DNA of 64,000 nucleotides from Prochilodus magdalenae (lineage: Eukaryota; Chordata; Actinopteri; Characiformes; Prochilodontidae), in the NCBI GenBank assembly GCA_024036415.1, contig JAMWET010000488.1, forward strand, positions 372,001-436,000, read 5' to 3'. The position numbers and the translations under genes were made by a program. Below are positions 14,380 through 28,200 of the stretch, one piece after another (position 1 is the first letter of the stretch; each line of letters opens with the position of its first letter). The notes beneath the pieces are model-generated. The model made no database searches. It was not told the origin of the DNA and saw only the letters and a list, made by a program, of their open reading frames with translations.

Positions 14380-17300
14380 TGCTCACTCTCTCCGCTCCAG
14401 ATCTGCTTCCACAGCCGGCATGACCCATATGCCTCACACATACACACAGCCGAACAAGTTGCCATGGCAGCAAATGTCTGCGAATGAAAATAGACACTAA
14501 CACATCTGGACCAGGACAGCGGATACATGTTACTTGCATCCCTTTTCTATAAAATACACAGCTACAGTTCAGCTTTGTTTAATGTATTTACTGTTCACTG
14601 TGGAGAGCAGAACACTGATTTGAAGTAAATGTCGACAGAGCGCAAGATCTCTTCATGGCATTGACGAATGTGGAAAGCTGCAGGTTGGCAGACAGCAGGG
14701 CTGTGAATCTTTGGTTTAACAAGGATTCAAACCCGCTAAGAAACAGCTTATTCCAAAACAGCTTTTATTAAATAAAGTGATTTCAAATATGATTCAGTAA
14801 CTAATAAGCAAAAGGAGGAAATAAACGCCCTACATAGTTTTACCTTTACCTGTGTTTATCCTTACAGCACTTTCAGGATGCGGAGAGATCACTGTGTTTT
14901 GTACGTAGCCTTCAGACCAGAGACCTTGTTGTCTGTTCTGTTCACAGGAAGTTACTGAGACTTTCACTGACTCTACCGTCAACTATGAGCTCTCACTGCT
15001 CTAAAGGGTGCCATGACACAATGGATAGCAGGGGAAGGAATCACCAATCCCCCCACAATATAATACTATCATGAAACAAGTCACAGTACAGTGTTTTTGT
15101 GATTTAGCCGTATGCAGAGTATTGAGATAAATCACACTCGTCATCCAAAGAATAGCTGCACAAATAGTTGCAACCATATGGAATCAACTGACATGAATGA
15201 AAATAGGCAAGTGTGACATTGTGAGACATGCGAATGATTCATGTTTCACGCTCGGTTGCGCTTGTGACCTAAGCAGGGATGGGCCTCATCACTGTACCTG
15301 ACTGACCCAACAGCCACGATTGTGAACATGCAGCGAACAGTGATGCATGCAGACTGCTATGACGACCGCCCGTCACACCATATAAATGTTGCCAAAGAAC
15401 GCAATGGTGTCGTGGCGTGTGGAGGCACCATGGCCAGCGCCAAGATTAACAGTTTGTTGTCACACGTCACATGTCCGGATAACCTGGTGTCACTCTAACT
15501 CCACTTCTGCCACAAAATCTGCAGGAACTGTGTGAGAATATTCGAGCTGCATGGGATGGATCATCACAGGACACCATTAAGAACCTCTACAGCTCCATGT
15601 CGAGAGGTCTGGAATGTTGCGTTAGCAAACATGGCAGGCAAATACCATACTGAGAGACGCTACCTCTGTATGTGTAGCTCAATAAATATTACCCATGAGT
15701 CTAAATTTATCATCATTTATTGTTCCTAGTCTTCGACACCAAATATCACTTTTCTTGATACTTGGTGTTGAAGAAATCAAAAAAATATTGCCACACAAAA
15801 TATAATGCTAACATGCTGTATCAAATTCTGCTAATCCTAATGGACAGTTTGTCAGATGTAGTAGCAGTAACCAAAGGTTTGACAAGACTAGTCTCAGTTG
15901 GCCATTTTGTTTAACCTGGTGGGCCCATGTAGAAGCTAGAAAATCTCTAATCTCTAATCTAAAAAATACTGAATATAAAATATAAACATAAAAAATTCAA
16001 AATAACATATCTGTAACAGCTAAAATCACTCAGTGTCCTTCTTCGTTTGATAGTCACGTATTTGAAAACAAATACATTTTTATATAACTCAAGTAGAAAA
16101 GTAAATAAATAGAGAAGGTCTACTTTTACTAGTTTACTTTTTTCTTTTTTAATATTTTATATATTTATATATTTCTTTAATCTTTGTTTTTACTCAAGTA
16201 CAAGATGTGTGTAATTTGTCTACCATTTGTCTGGCCAAAAGTAGTATCTCCAGCTATATGAGACCAAATTTCTACAGACAGTACATGTGTGGATGAGATA
16301 TATGTTGTACATATCACATAATGTAGGCAGGTTAGATGAAAACATACTGTCCACCCTATACCTGTCCTGTAAATATCCAGAATCAGAAACTGAAATCGAA
16401 AGCTCATCCTGAGGCTTCTGTTTAATGCAGAATATTGATTTTTGGTGGATATGACAATTCAATCCTGTGGTCTTCATCCCTACTTCACTTCCCAGTCTGA
16501 CTGGATAAAAATCCTCTACTAGGCAACTCTGTGGAGTACTACAGGTCAGTTGATTCCACTTCACAGACCATAAAGACTTTTTAAAAGCTGGCCCTGAAAC
16601 AGCTGCAACCCTCAGTCATATGCCATCTGGATCCCTTGCATTTCTCTAACAGGCACAAGCCCAGTGGATGATATATGATATACAGAGTCCCCAGAGTCTA
16701 CTCCCATCTCTTAGCACCACCATCAAGTCCACATTCTTGAAGTTCTCCAGATCTGCCCAACAGACAACAGTTTCTCATCCAGTTTCCCTATACATCAGGC
16801 TTCCAGTAAAACACCACAACACCAGCTGATGTCACCTGTATGAGCCCTTCACAGGATCCACAGTGGGATTATCAGAGTATAGGTAGTCGGTAGAAGACTC
16901 TGTGGAGCAGGTAAATCTATAGCAAAGCAAAGATAGACAGGTGCCGGTCAAGTGCATAGCGTAACAAATACAAAATATGCACAACACCTCAGCAAGAAAA
17001 AACAAAGAGGACAATGGGCCTCATTCACCAACTGCCAACTATCCGAAAGAAGGATTTCTTCTCAGAACCCACTGACGTAGTTTTCGCCAAGATTCCTACA
17101 TTCACCCATGGTTTCTTCAATGTTTTGTTCTTAGGCAGAAACAGAACGCACACATGCTCAAGAACACAAAGGTGAGAACAATTACAAGGTTTAAGAACAC
17201 ATCAGGAACCTGCTTTATGTCCAGGTATTGATGAATTAGGCCTATTGATAGCAGAACAGGAGAACATCTTGCACTTTTTTTCTTTGTGGGATCAATAAAG

Positions 17301-20300
17301 CACATCTACCCATCCCTCTACCTACTGTTATTTATCTAGAAATGCAAATATTAAAGAGCAATGCTTGTGAATGTCCTACAGACTTATTTTTTGAGCATCT
17401 TCAACAAGATTAATGCTGTTTCGTGACTGAAAATTCCCCATCTGGCCTTTGGCCTTTATTTGCCTGATGACTCAAGATGGGAAAAAAAAAACAAAAAGAA
17501 CTAATGCACAAGCTTCCTGCAACAGATGCTGGAAATCGGAAAACACTGAAATCCCATGGCATAGATAAACAAACAAACATGCTGGCAGCGGAAAGCAGAT
17601 GATGCATATCACTGACCTATTGCTCCTGTTGGCAGTGCCACCTGCTGGGATTAAGACAATATCTGCCCAGCAAAACAATATCTGCCCACTGGCCACCGTG
17701 GACCTCAGGACAGGCTTACAAGGTAGAGAGAGCGCGCAGTACACATTCATTGTCTTAGCTTCTGAGGGGCTGTTTTCTAATTATATGGTCTGCTCTGGTA
17801 CCATCCAATGACCGAAAGAAAAAAAAACTTTGCCATTCAGTTCTATTATGAGCACAACTCTATCTGCAGCCAAAGAATTCCAAGGCTGGAGCCAATCACA
17901 GCACAGGTTGTCAGGCCACTTCCTGTGCAACAGGGGCCCTTTGCCTGATGATGCGTGGAGCATAATAACAGTCTGTGGGAGTGGACAGTCCGCCCCATCC
18001 AGCCAGCCAGCCTCCCTACTTCCTCTCTGTCCCGACAGCCCCTTCCAGGTATTGTGACCCGAGTGGGGCCACACCAGTGCCCAGCCAATCCACATAATAG
18101 CAATTCTACAGCGTTTATTTAAAGACCGAATAAGACTTTTGTCACTGGGGAGGAGAATGAGTTCACTTTTAGCATCCTTATAACAGGACTGCCATCAGGA
18201 CTCCTATCTGATGCCAACAAGCCTGTAGTGTCAGGAATATTTTTGCCATCTGTTCCTTTGCCCTATTTCTCTTGCCTTGTCTGAGTCACTCTTTGGGCCG
18301 GGGGATGCTCATCAGAGCCCACAAGCTGAACTAAGCCCTGTAAGGAACTGAGAAAGGGATAACATTTTAAGTCAATTTGGTTAGCCAAAGGTTTTATGCT
18401 AGCATCTTTGTAAAAGCTGTTCCATATGAAATGGCTCTGCTGTTTTATGGAGTCTGTTTTGTTAATGTCATTGTTGCATTAATTTGATATGTAAAAAATG
18501 TGATCTAACCGAGATGTAAATTCAGAGATTTCTATTTCTCTTGTGTCACATGAAGAAAAAGAAAACACATAAACAGATACAAAAGTCTCAGATCAGTCAT
18601 GCATTATGATTATTACAAATAACCAACTTAATACTATATGCTCACGAAACTACATTATTTTCTGGATGACCCCCCACAATCTCTGTGAAACAACAAGGTG
18701 CTTCCAACCAGAAAGAAAGCCTTGTACTTTATCTATCTTTTGTACAATGACAGAAAACACTAGGGTAGGACCACAGATGTTACAAAGAAGATCAGTCATT
18801 GAAACACAAATGGGAAAGTTTGTAACGTATATGGTGCCTGTTTACACCTTTAAAGAAAAAGAGCTAATCAGCTGGCTGGTTACGTAATGAGTGAGAAAAC
18901 CCATCTCCCCACAACACACAACTATTGGAAGTCTGGCCAAGCGGCAGTGGCCAGAACAAAGCGGAAAAACACATTTCTTTTACTGAGCCGAACGCTACAA
19001 ACAGTGATTTCAATTAGGTTTCTGAAACGCTAATTTTACATTCAGTTTAGAGTTTTCCGCTCTCTCCCTATTCAAAGAGATAGGAGTCTGCGCTTGTGTG
19101 GCTGGACAAAACTGCAAGATGGCTACAGAGTGAACAGATTTCTCCATAAGGACTTTGGTTGTGCATAATTCTCCAGGTCTGGTTTTGAAACTGAAAAAAC
19201 AAAGCTTTACTGGAAACAGGGGGACGCACATAGGACCTCCTCTAGCTGCAGATTTAAACAAGTGGTTTTCCCTGTCTATAAACCCATCCAAACAAAAAAA
19301 CTGAAAGCTGAAATATCGCTCTTTTATTGTCCAGGAGACTTAATGGTCATTCCTCTAACATTCCTCAGGAAAAATAACATTACACCTAAATGGGACATGA
19401 GAAGCAGAACAGATGAAGGAGAAGGTTTAGTTGGAGATAAAGAAGAGTGTTAGTGTCCTCCCAAATCTCAGCACAGAGTGTGACTATACTGAGATCTGTA
19501 CTAAAACTCAAAAGGAGACATGAAAAATGACTGGGGTCTTATTCTCAGGAGAAGTCCCTGAGCATCAGGACAGTGAAGCAAATGCCTCATTTGTCTTTCC
19601 ACCTGACCTCAGTCTTGCCTAGGAGAAACTAAAGTCTCTTCTTTCCTAAGAGCAGCACCCGGCTTTTCAGGTTCTTAGTAGGGCTGCACGATACTGGGAA
19701 AAATGGACCCTACAACTTAAAAAATAAATAAATAAACAAATAAATACATAATAAATAAATAATAATAAAAAAAAATATATATATATATATATTTTTTTTT
19801 TTTTTCAATTGTTTTTATTTTCACCACTCAATGATTTTATCGCGAATATTGTTTTGATGTCAAAGGTATCTATATATATATATATATAGTATCCGATTGT
19901 ATCCGAGAAGCCTTACATCAGAGTCAAATGACCGTGCACGTTCTTCTTTTATATCAAGCATCAAAACTTGTATCCTTACATATTTTATGTAAATGGTTCT
20001 ACTAGACTGCATGTCCTGTGATACAAGTACTGCACACGCAAACATTGCATGACATTGCTAAAACGTGCAGCCCTAGTTCACATAGTTAATCCTCAGGGAC
20101 ATGTATCCATCAGGCACCAAAAATCTCCATCTGGTCTTGGGACACTACCACCTCCAATTCCAAGAACCAGGATAGCTTGACACTTACATATTACTGAGGT
20201 ATTACAGTCTAGCAGTAAGAATAACAGTTACATAGTCTTATGCATGTCTATACGCTCTGGGAGGAAGGAAATGAGCTTTAATGATGTTGGTGATTAGTGT

Positions 20301-23300
20301 CCCAGATAGTGGGCCAAGACGTGAGGATATAGCCATGGGAACTGGGGCATTTCATGTAGAAGTGACCTAATAAAAGCCAGCCTTTTGGAGAGCTGCTCCA
20401 CATGCAATCATGAGGAGTGACAGTGAAGCAAGCTACAAGGCAATTAGACAGCGGCCCACACCTCATTTTTTATGCTGTGGATTAAGGACAGATTCTGACC
20501 ACTGAACCGCAAAGGACCGCTACTTACTATGCACTTCAATGCAAAGAAATGACCACGGCAGGCGTAAATGGTAGCTTGTATCATGCAAGTTGAATCGTGC
20601 TAATTGCTGATCACTGGCTTCCACTCCAATTTCTGTCATGTTAGCTCGTTTCTACTGCTTTAAGCAGTATGCAGACAGAGAGGTTCCAGGACTGCTCACA
20701 TTCCGCCTGCATTGTCTTACATGTCACAGTCTCGGCAGGCCCAAAAACGACATGAAGTTCAGTGTACTGAGCAGCTGGCAGCCTGCCACCCCACATGTGC
20801 ACAAACAGCCGCCGGCAGCGAGAGGCAGCTGGCACAGTCCAGCCAGCAGCCAGCCGTCAGACTGACGATTGTGCACATACTGGCTGGCCACAAAAAGCCA
20901 CTGGAGACAGCCAGGTAGATAGTCACCCCGTGGCTGCCGTGTGATAAGGCCCCAAGGATGCGCACGAGATGACAGGAACAGATGCTTCCGTGGAGGGTGA
21001 ACCTGTTTCATCCAGAGCAGCGGGCACACACTGAAGTAAAGCCATCTTTAGCACCGTTTCCCAGGACAGGGATCAAAGCGATGGGGACCGCTATCGACGA
21101 CGATCTTTAACGAGACCCACCAGGGCTACGCTTCCTCAGGGCTGTTTGTTTCCGTAGGGAGGAATTTCCTCTCAGCGTGCAGCCATGCTTCTAATCTGCC
21201 TATCAAGTCAAGAGCTGGAAGAGCAAAGCTCAGACTGTGACATGGCTGGCAGACAGGAAATAATAGCGGAGGGGTAAGCAGAGGGAGAGGATGGAGAAGC
21301 GAGGAGTGGAGGATATACAAACGTAAAGGCTTTCATGCGAGCGCTGAATATGAACTTCCTCAGAGGTAAATAAAGAGAGTCGTGTTAGCAGGCTTGTGGG
21401 TGGAATTCCGAGAAGCCATGAAAAATCACCACGTGTGAGAAAACCATCTGTCACGTCTCTTTCTGCCTCGCTCTCCTGCTCGCATACACACACACTACCT
21501 GGTGAGCCTGAGCTGAAGTTGATAACATTATATGAGAGCAGGCCTGTCCTGCCTTTTACAGGCTTTGAATGCTTGTTGGGATTTCTCAAATTTCTCTATT
21601 TGAATATACATTACTTAGACAACAAATAAGACCAGCGACAATGCAAGAACCGCCAGGCTGAAGCCCCACTGCCCACATGTTCTACATGGTGCTATTATGG
21701 AAACTACAATTGTAGGCCTCTTGCTCAAATAGAGCTTTTATGAGTCACGGAGATCCTAAGAGTCACTATCACGGTTTTAGTTAAGCTTTTTTATTGTTTA
21801 TGAAAAGTGAGATCTATATGCCGTTAAGCTCAGTCATTCCTGAGGTACAAAGGGTGGAGGGCTGAGGAGCATCTAGAACTACAGGCGTGTATGAACATGA
21901 GGAGGGCCATCCGGGACCAGCTCGCCAGGACCCTCACTCAGCTGGTGCGGCCTGCTTCCTGAAGCTAGTACCAAGTGGACTGCTGAAACTGTGATCACGT
22001 TCACCCCACAGAAAACAGCTCTTGCTTCTCTGCCTAAAGGTTGCCTAAATGGACTTCACCCCTCAATTCCTCTGGCAAATATCCCTAAAATATAGACTAC
22101 AATATTTATGGCATCAAAAAACCAACAAAGCTTTCGAATACTTGAGTACTAGAATGGTTTGGGCCAGCTCAACATATACTGTGTGTATCTAGCACACACA
22201 TATCAGCTCTGCAGATATGTATATGGTAGATGTAACAGACACGTTGCAGTAATGGTGTATCATGTCATAGTTTCTCTACACTGCTGCTCTCATTCCATGT
22301 AAGATATCAATCCCAGCTGAAGCCCATTACACGCGTGACATAGGCACTTTTCTGGACATTAAACCAATTTTGCTGAAAATATTCTGGCTTATTAGGTTAT
22401 GATAAACACATGCTCAAATGCCTCCAAAAATATTCACACAAGAAGCCACATGGTTTATGTAAATGAGATGCTAATTGATTACCTCCAACTTTGGTCGTTA
22501 ACATTTTGAATGGAGCCATGAAGCAACGTCACAATACCAGCGTTCTTATTGATATCATCAACGATACTGAAACATTCTGGATGCCAGCTATAACGATCCA
22601 ATATTTTTATTAATATACCTACTTTAATAGACTAGGCTTTAAAATCAGTTATTGTTTTTTTATTACTATTATTTAAGCATTTTAAACATATATCAAAAAA
22701 TTTAGAATAATATCTGTTATAAGCAGAGCATTGTTTACAGACATTGATTACAGAAATGTTCTTATCCTGGGTAAAGCATTCCCCCAACCAGTCTACGAGG
22801 CTGACATCTCTTACCCTACCCACATGAAACAGTATCAGAGTCAGGGAAACTTAGTGACCTTAAGTTAACACAGCATAAGCAAATCCTAGCCAGCTAGACC
22901 TCATTTGTTTATCCGCAGACCAGCATTATTCATTCGTCCATTTCTTCATTCCATCTGTTTATTTGTCCGTTGGCACATCTGACAGCACGCCTGTTGGATC
23001 ATTCCTTTTTGCACTGCTTCCTCTGTCCGCTGTAATGATTTAGGCTCTGTATGAGTGGTTTAGCAGGCTAGGGGTGTTGGACAGAGAGTTGTCAATCAAG
23101 CTGTTCATTAGTCACCCTCACACAGGTCTCTGATAGGTTTGGTCAGCGGTTTTTAGATTTTACAGTACTCCATATGTTTTATTACACTGTATTATGCTTT
23201 TCATTCAAGCTTAGCTGGATATTGAATATAACACTTGTAGTATCATACATGGGTTGGACAATGAAACTGAAACACCTGTAATTGTAGTGTGGGAGGTCTC

Positions 23301-25227
23301 ATGGCTAAATTGGACCAGCCTGGTGGCCAATCTTCATTAATTGCACATTGCACCAGTAAGAGCAGAGTGTGAAGGTTCAGTTAGCAGGTAAGAGCACAGT
23401 TCTGCTCAAAATACTGCACTGCACACAACATTATGGGTGACATACCAGAGTTCAAAAGAGGACAGATTGTTGGTGCACGTCTTGCTGGCGCATCTGTGAC
23501 CAAGACAGCAAGTCTTTGTGATGTATCAAGAGCCACGGTATCCAGGGTAATGTCAGCATACCACCAAGAAGAATGGCTTAAAATCCCTCTGACCACTGTG
23601 CAGGACTTGTATATGTCATTCCCAAGACGTACTGACGCTGTATTGGCCGCAAAAGGAGGCCCTACACCATACTAATAAATGATTGTGGTCTAAAACCAGG
23701 TGTTTCAGTTTCATTGTCCAACCCCTGTATATGTTTAATATACCCTCATTGTCAAACAGTTGCAAAAATAGCTTCACCTAGAAGTAATCAATCAACCAGC
23801 ATGCCTGAAACTTTGTGGGTAGGTTTGACATTGTGAGACATGCCAATGATTCAAGTTTCACGCTCGCCCATGCAAGTGACATAAATGAGGACAGGCTCTA
23901 TCTGTCAAGGAGCGACTCAAAATGCGGATCATTCTCAATGACAAGTACGTTTTTGTGTTGAAGCACCGTGGTCAGCACCAAGATGGTTTGTTGTCATACT
24001 TTCTGAAGGTCTGGTGTCCCTCCACCTCCAGCCCTACTGTAAAATTTGCAGGGACTTTGTGAGTAAATTGAAGCCACGTGGGATGAATTAGTTCTTGGCA
24101 ACTTTAAACTTCTTTCCAAATAGCAATGCAATCCGACACCTTCTGGATGTAATTGTTTCTTGGACAATGAGTGTATCAACCTGGCATTTAAACAAATATT
24201 TATGTTGGGCAATTGTTTAATTTTTTAGTAATATGTCATACAAATGTTTGATGCTCCAGCAGAGCACAACATTTAGAAGCTGCTGAGTAAAATCTGCATT
24301 TTATCATTTTATTGCATGTGTAGCCCTATGAAATAAATATTTTTAATCTGTAAATGTTAATCACGTATTAATTTACACACAATGTGTTCGTTTATCTATG
24401 TCAGCAGAATTACGCAGGAAAAATGTCCGCTACCAGCATTGACCCACAGGTCCCAAATCGGTGCACTCCTAGTTATAATGTGTGCAAAATTAGACCATTT
24501 AAAATAAAACAACTGCCATTCTATAACGCAATAATGTACCACTCCTTTATTACTGAACTGTATCGGACTTATTATTTTTTAAATTCAATATGGAGTTCAG
24601 CATTTTGCCTTATTTCTCTAATTTTAATATCAGATATGCTGAACCTGTTGTTTGACCTTTATGAAGAGTGCAGTTATGAATGCATGCATGAAGGCCATGC
24701 ACAAAATGAAATGTGAATAAAACAGAAGCTCGAGTGATGAGTGGTGCAAACAGGCTGGTCTAACTGCTCCTCCTCCTCCTCCTCCTCCTCCACAGCGAAC
24801 CCCAGCAGAGCTGATCTGACCTGAAGAGACTGTGCTCACGCAGCCCCATCCCACTGAGCCAATACACCCACACGTACACTCACACTGCCGCTCAAACACA
24901 CACAGACAGACAGAGCTGCTACATCCTGATCACACAGAGGGAGAAAGGGAAAGGGAGAGAGAGACAGAGAGGCAGGCCTGGAGCGTTGGCGTAGAACTGC
25001 AAGGCATTTTCATGCAAGACCTGATTTTCAAATATTTCTCTATGGAGTACATTTTTCAAACAATCTGCCATGGAGTCCGCTGAAACCTCAAAGCTGTTCT
25101 CTATCAAGACAGGGTTGAAGTAAGAATAGGACGGAATGATACAAGGCCACTGAAACAGTAAAACCCACTTAGTTGTCCAGTAAACTAGGTCAGCACTCTG
25201 TTAAGTATGCAAGAATAACTGCAAGGG

Positions 25228-25297
<70 letters not shown>

Positions 25298-28200
25298 ACA
25301 CACAACAAAAAGATCTGGGTCTATCCTCAGTCTTTTACTCTCAGTCTTAGTTCCCTGTGCAGGAATGATGCCCGTATATCAGTGGTCTCTCTCAGACACA
25401 AATGTATCAAGTTCTAATTTGCACTGTCCGTAACAAACCTAGCTTGCCCACTTTTCGTATCTCTATGCTGCCAAACTGTGGACCTGCACGCCAAGCATTT
25501 CAAGAGCACCATAAAAGCGTTATACTGATCTACTTGTATTTCTAAATTCCTTAAATTACAAGGGCCCACATGGATGCCCACATTTTAATTCATGCAAATG
25601 ACTCATTACCCACATAGAGAACATATATCAGTCTGCTGGTTTGATAAGGTCGGCATACTGCTGACTGCTTGCCATTGATGGTACATCCTTGGGTCACAGA
25701 AATTATTCTTCTGCATACAAGACCTAGCTAGTTTCTCATTTCCTCAAACACATTTTTTAGAAAATAAACTACAACCTACTGAGAAAAAAATCATTATAAT
25801 TTAGCTGTGCTAGATGAAAATGATTTACTATGAATATTAATGGATCAAAATACTGATAAAGCAACAAATTGGAATTGGACTGGAATATGGTTAGTGAAAA
25901 GTGGAATTTTCTCCAAGACTCCGCATGGCCACGAGGAGGGGGTTGGCACCTGAAAACACTGAGCAAAATGCCAGTGGACCGCCAGCTTTAGCGAGCAGAG
26001 ATCCACTATTGACTTGCTATCAGGGTCAGCTTTATAGGATGTACATGCGCATTAAAACAAAACACTAGTTGGTGATCTATCCCATTTCAGCACAGGAATA
26101 CAGAGAAAACATACAGCCGAAAAGAAATCCCACCTTTACGTTTAACAGGGATCTGAAAGTCCTAGCTCTGCTGGTATTTGTAAGTGTGTATATTACAGTG
26201 TGCCAATCCAAAAGCACGAATATGCACACAGTAACCTGACCGATGTGTTGTTCAGAGCAGTGAGAGGAGAAAGCATAACAGTATAGAGTGAAATTGTGAC
26301 TGTACATACAATTAGTGCATCACAAAGTAAATATACAAGAATTATGGAAAATCAGCTGCATCCTATTAACTGTCACAGAGATTATTCTCCTGCATACAGT
26401 CATTCTATTAACTGTGTCATCATGTTTTCTTTCATTAACCATACTCACAACTTTACCCACACCGTCATATCACTGCTGTCCAAAGGGATCTCTCCAAGGA
26501 ATCTCAAAAATGGTAACTTAACAGGAGGTGGCAAAAACATTCATATTTTTAAAGCACATTTATGTAATAATGTATTATGGTAACCAACAGCTGTTGTGTT
26601 CAAATGATGTAATAAACATAGAGAAAAGGGGCTTGTACGACACACATCTAGCTTAACACACCAGTTCATTCAATATCACATCACACATCAAACTTTTAGC
26701 CTTTGTAATATGGCACATGCCATATCATTTATCATAATACTCGTGCCATGCTCTTCCCAGCTCTCATCTCTGGTCTTATCAGCAGGTTACATAACAACAC
26801 ACATAGTCGTTCAGCCTTGTTCACTAATTCAGGATTGTATTGCTGCGCCCCTGTTTACATTAGGCTTCTTGGGTTCTGGTATATTCTTCATTCTACAAGC
26901 CTACAGACTTTCCAGAAGCAATCACCCAGGCATAGCGGAATCTGACAGCAAAGCCCTTGCTTAAAACCACAGCATCAGTTACACCTGTCAATCACAAGTC
27001 AATCCCTTAGTGACATCTTGCAAAGTCTAGCTCACTGGAATAACCTGTAAGGGTAAGACCTGCATCTAAAACAGCTAGGTTCCTCGTGTGAACCCAGAAC
27101 CCTATAAGAACGATCTTTTGTATTTATCTTTTGCACATGTAGATCCGTGGTTTAGACCGAAAGTCTGTATTTCATAACTTCTCTTTTCACCTCTTCAGAA
27201 AAACAGGCTGTAATTATCAATAACTGTAGGCGGTCGGCAGCAGAGGCGCAGAATATTACTTTTACAAACAGGGAGCATGGTTACTAAGCAACCGAATCCG
27301 ACATTCCTATGTCCGTAACAGCCGGAGATAAAGGTGTAGATAGCGTGATTCATGACAGAGTGGCAAAAACAATTACACTGGAGAAACAGACTAGAGGTGG
27401 CATCCACAAAGGATCTTGGTTGGGGCTGCAGGTCCAGGGTCAGACTCCAGCTAATGGTGACGCACTCCTACACGGGGATGATCTCTGAATACTCAGCTGT
27501 GGAGGAGGGAATGTGGAAACAACCACCTAAAAAAAAAAAATAAATAAGTGGGCAGCTCCCTTCCCTGTTCACAGAACCCAGCCATCCCTCATGTTGAGCG
27601 TAGTACGCAGCGATGCCGGACTCATTAGCGTGACAGGATGATGTGACTTATTACCATGCTAACACCTTTTTATTCCAGCATGAATTCCATTACTGTATAC
27701 AGGAGTGGGCAAAGTCAGAGAAATGTTGGATAATAAAAGCTCTGCAGTTTATAAATCACAATTACGAAGGCAGTTAGGCAAATGAGTCATACCAGTCCAA
27801 ATTCCCACTGGCACTATGTGTCAGCTGTGAACGCGGTCTGAGGATCACTCTGATAGGTGAGCTGTCAAACAAACTTTAGAAAAAGAAATGCAAAAATAAT
27901 TCATGTGTAAAGGAGAACCCTGGCACAACCACAACAGGTCTACCACAAACAAACTGGCATGGAGAGAGGGCCATTTAACAGGACAGTCACTTAATACCAC
28001 GATGCAACAATTTTACAATTACCACAAAATCCAAAAAACAACCGTACAACAGTCCAAACTGCAGCGTTCAGACAACACCTGTATCCTAGCTGGTACAAGA
28101 AGGACAAACCAACAATGATTATTGTCTAGTGTGTCAGTTTTCAGTCTATTGCCTACATACAGATATGGTGTAATTTAATGAAGCCCTGACCATGAAGAAT

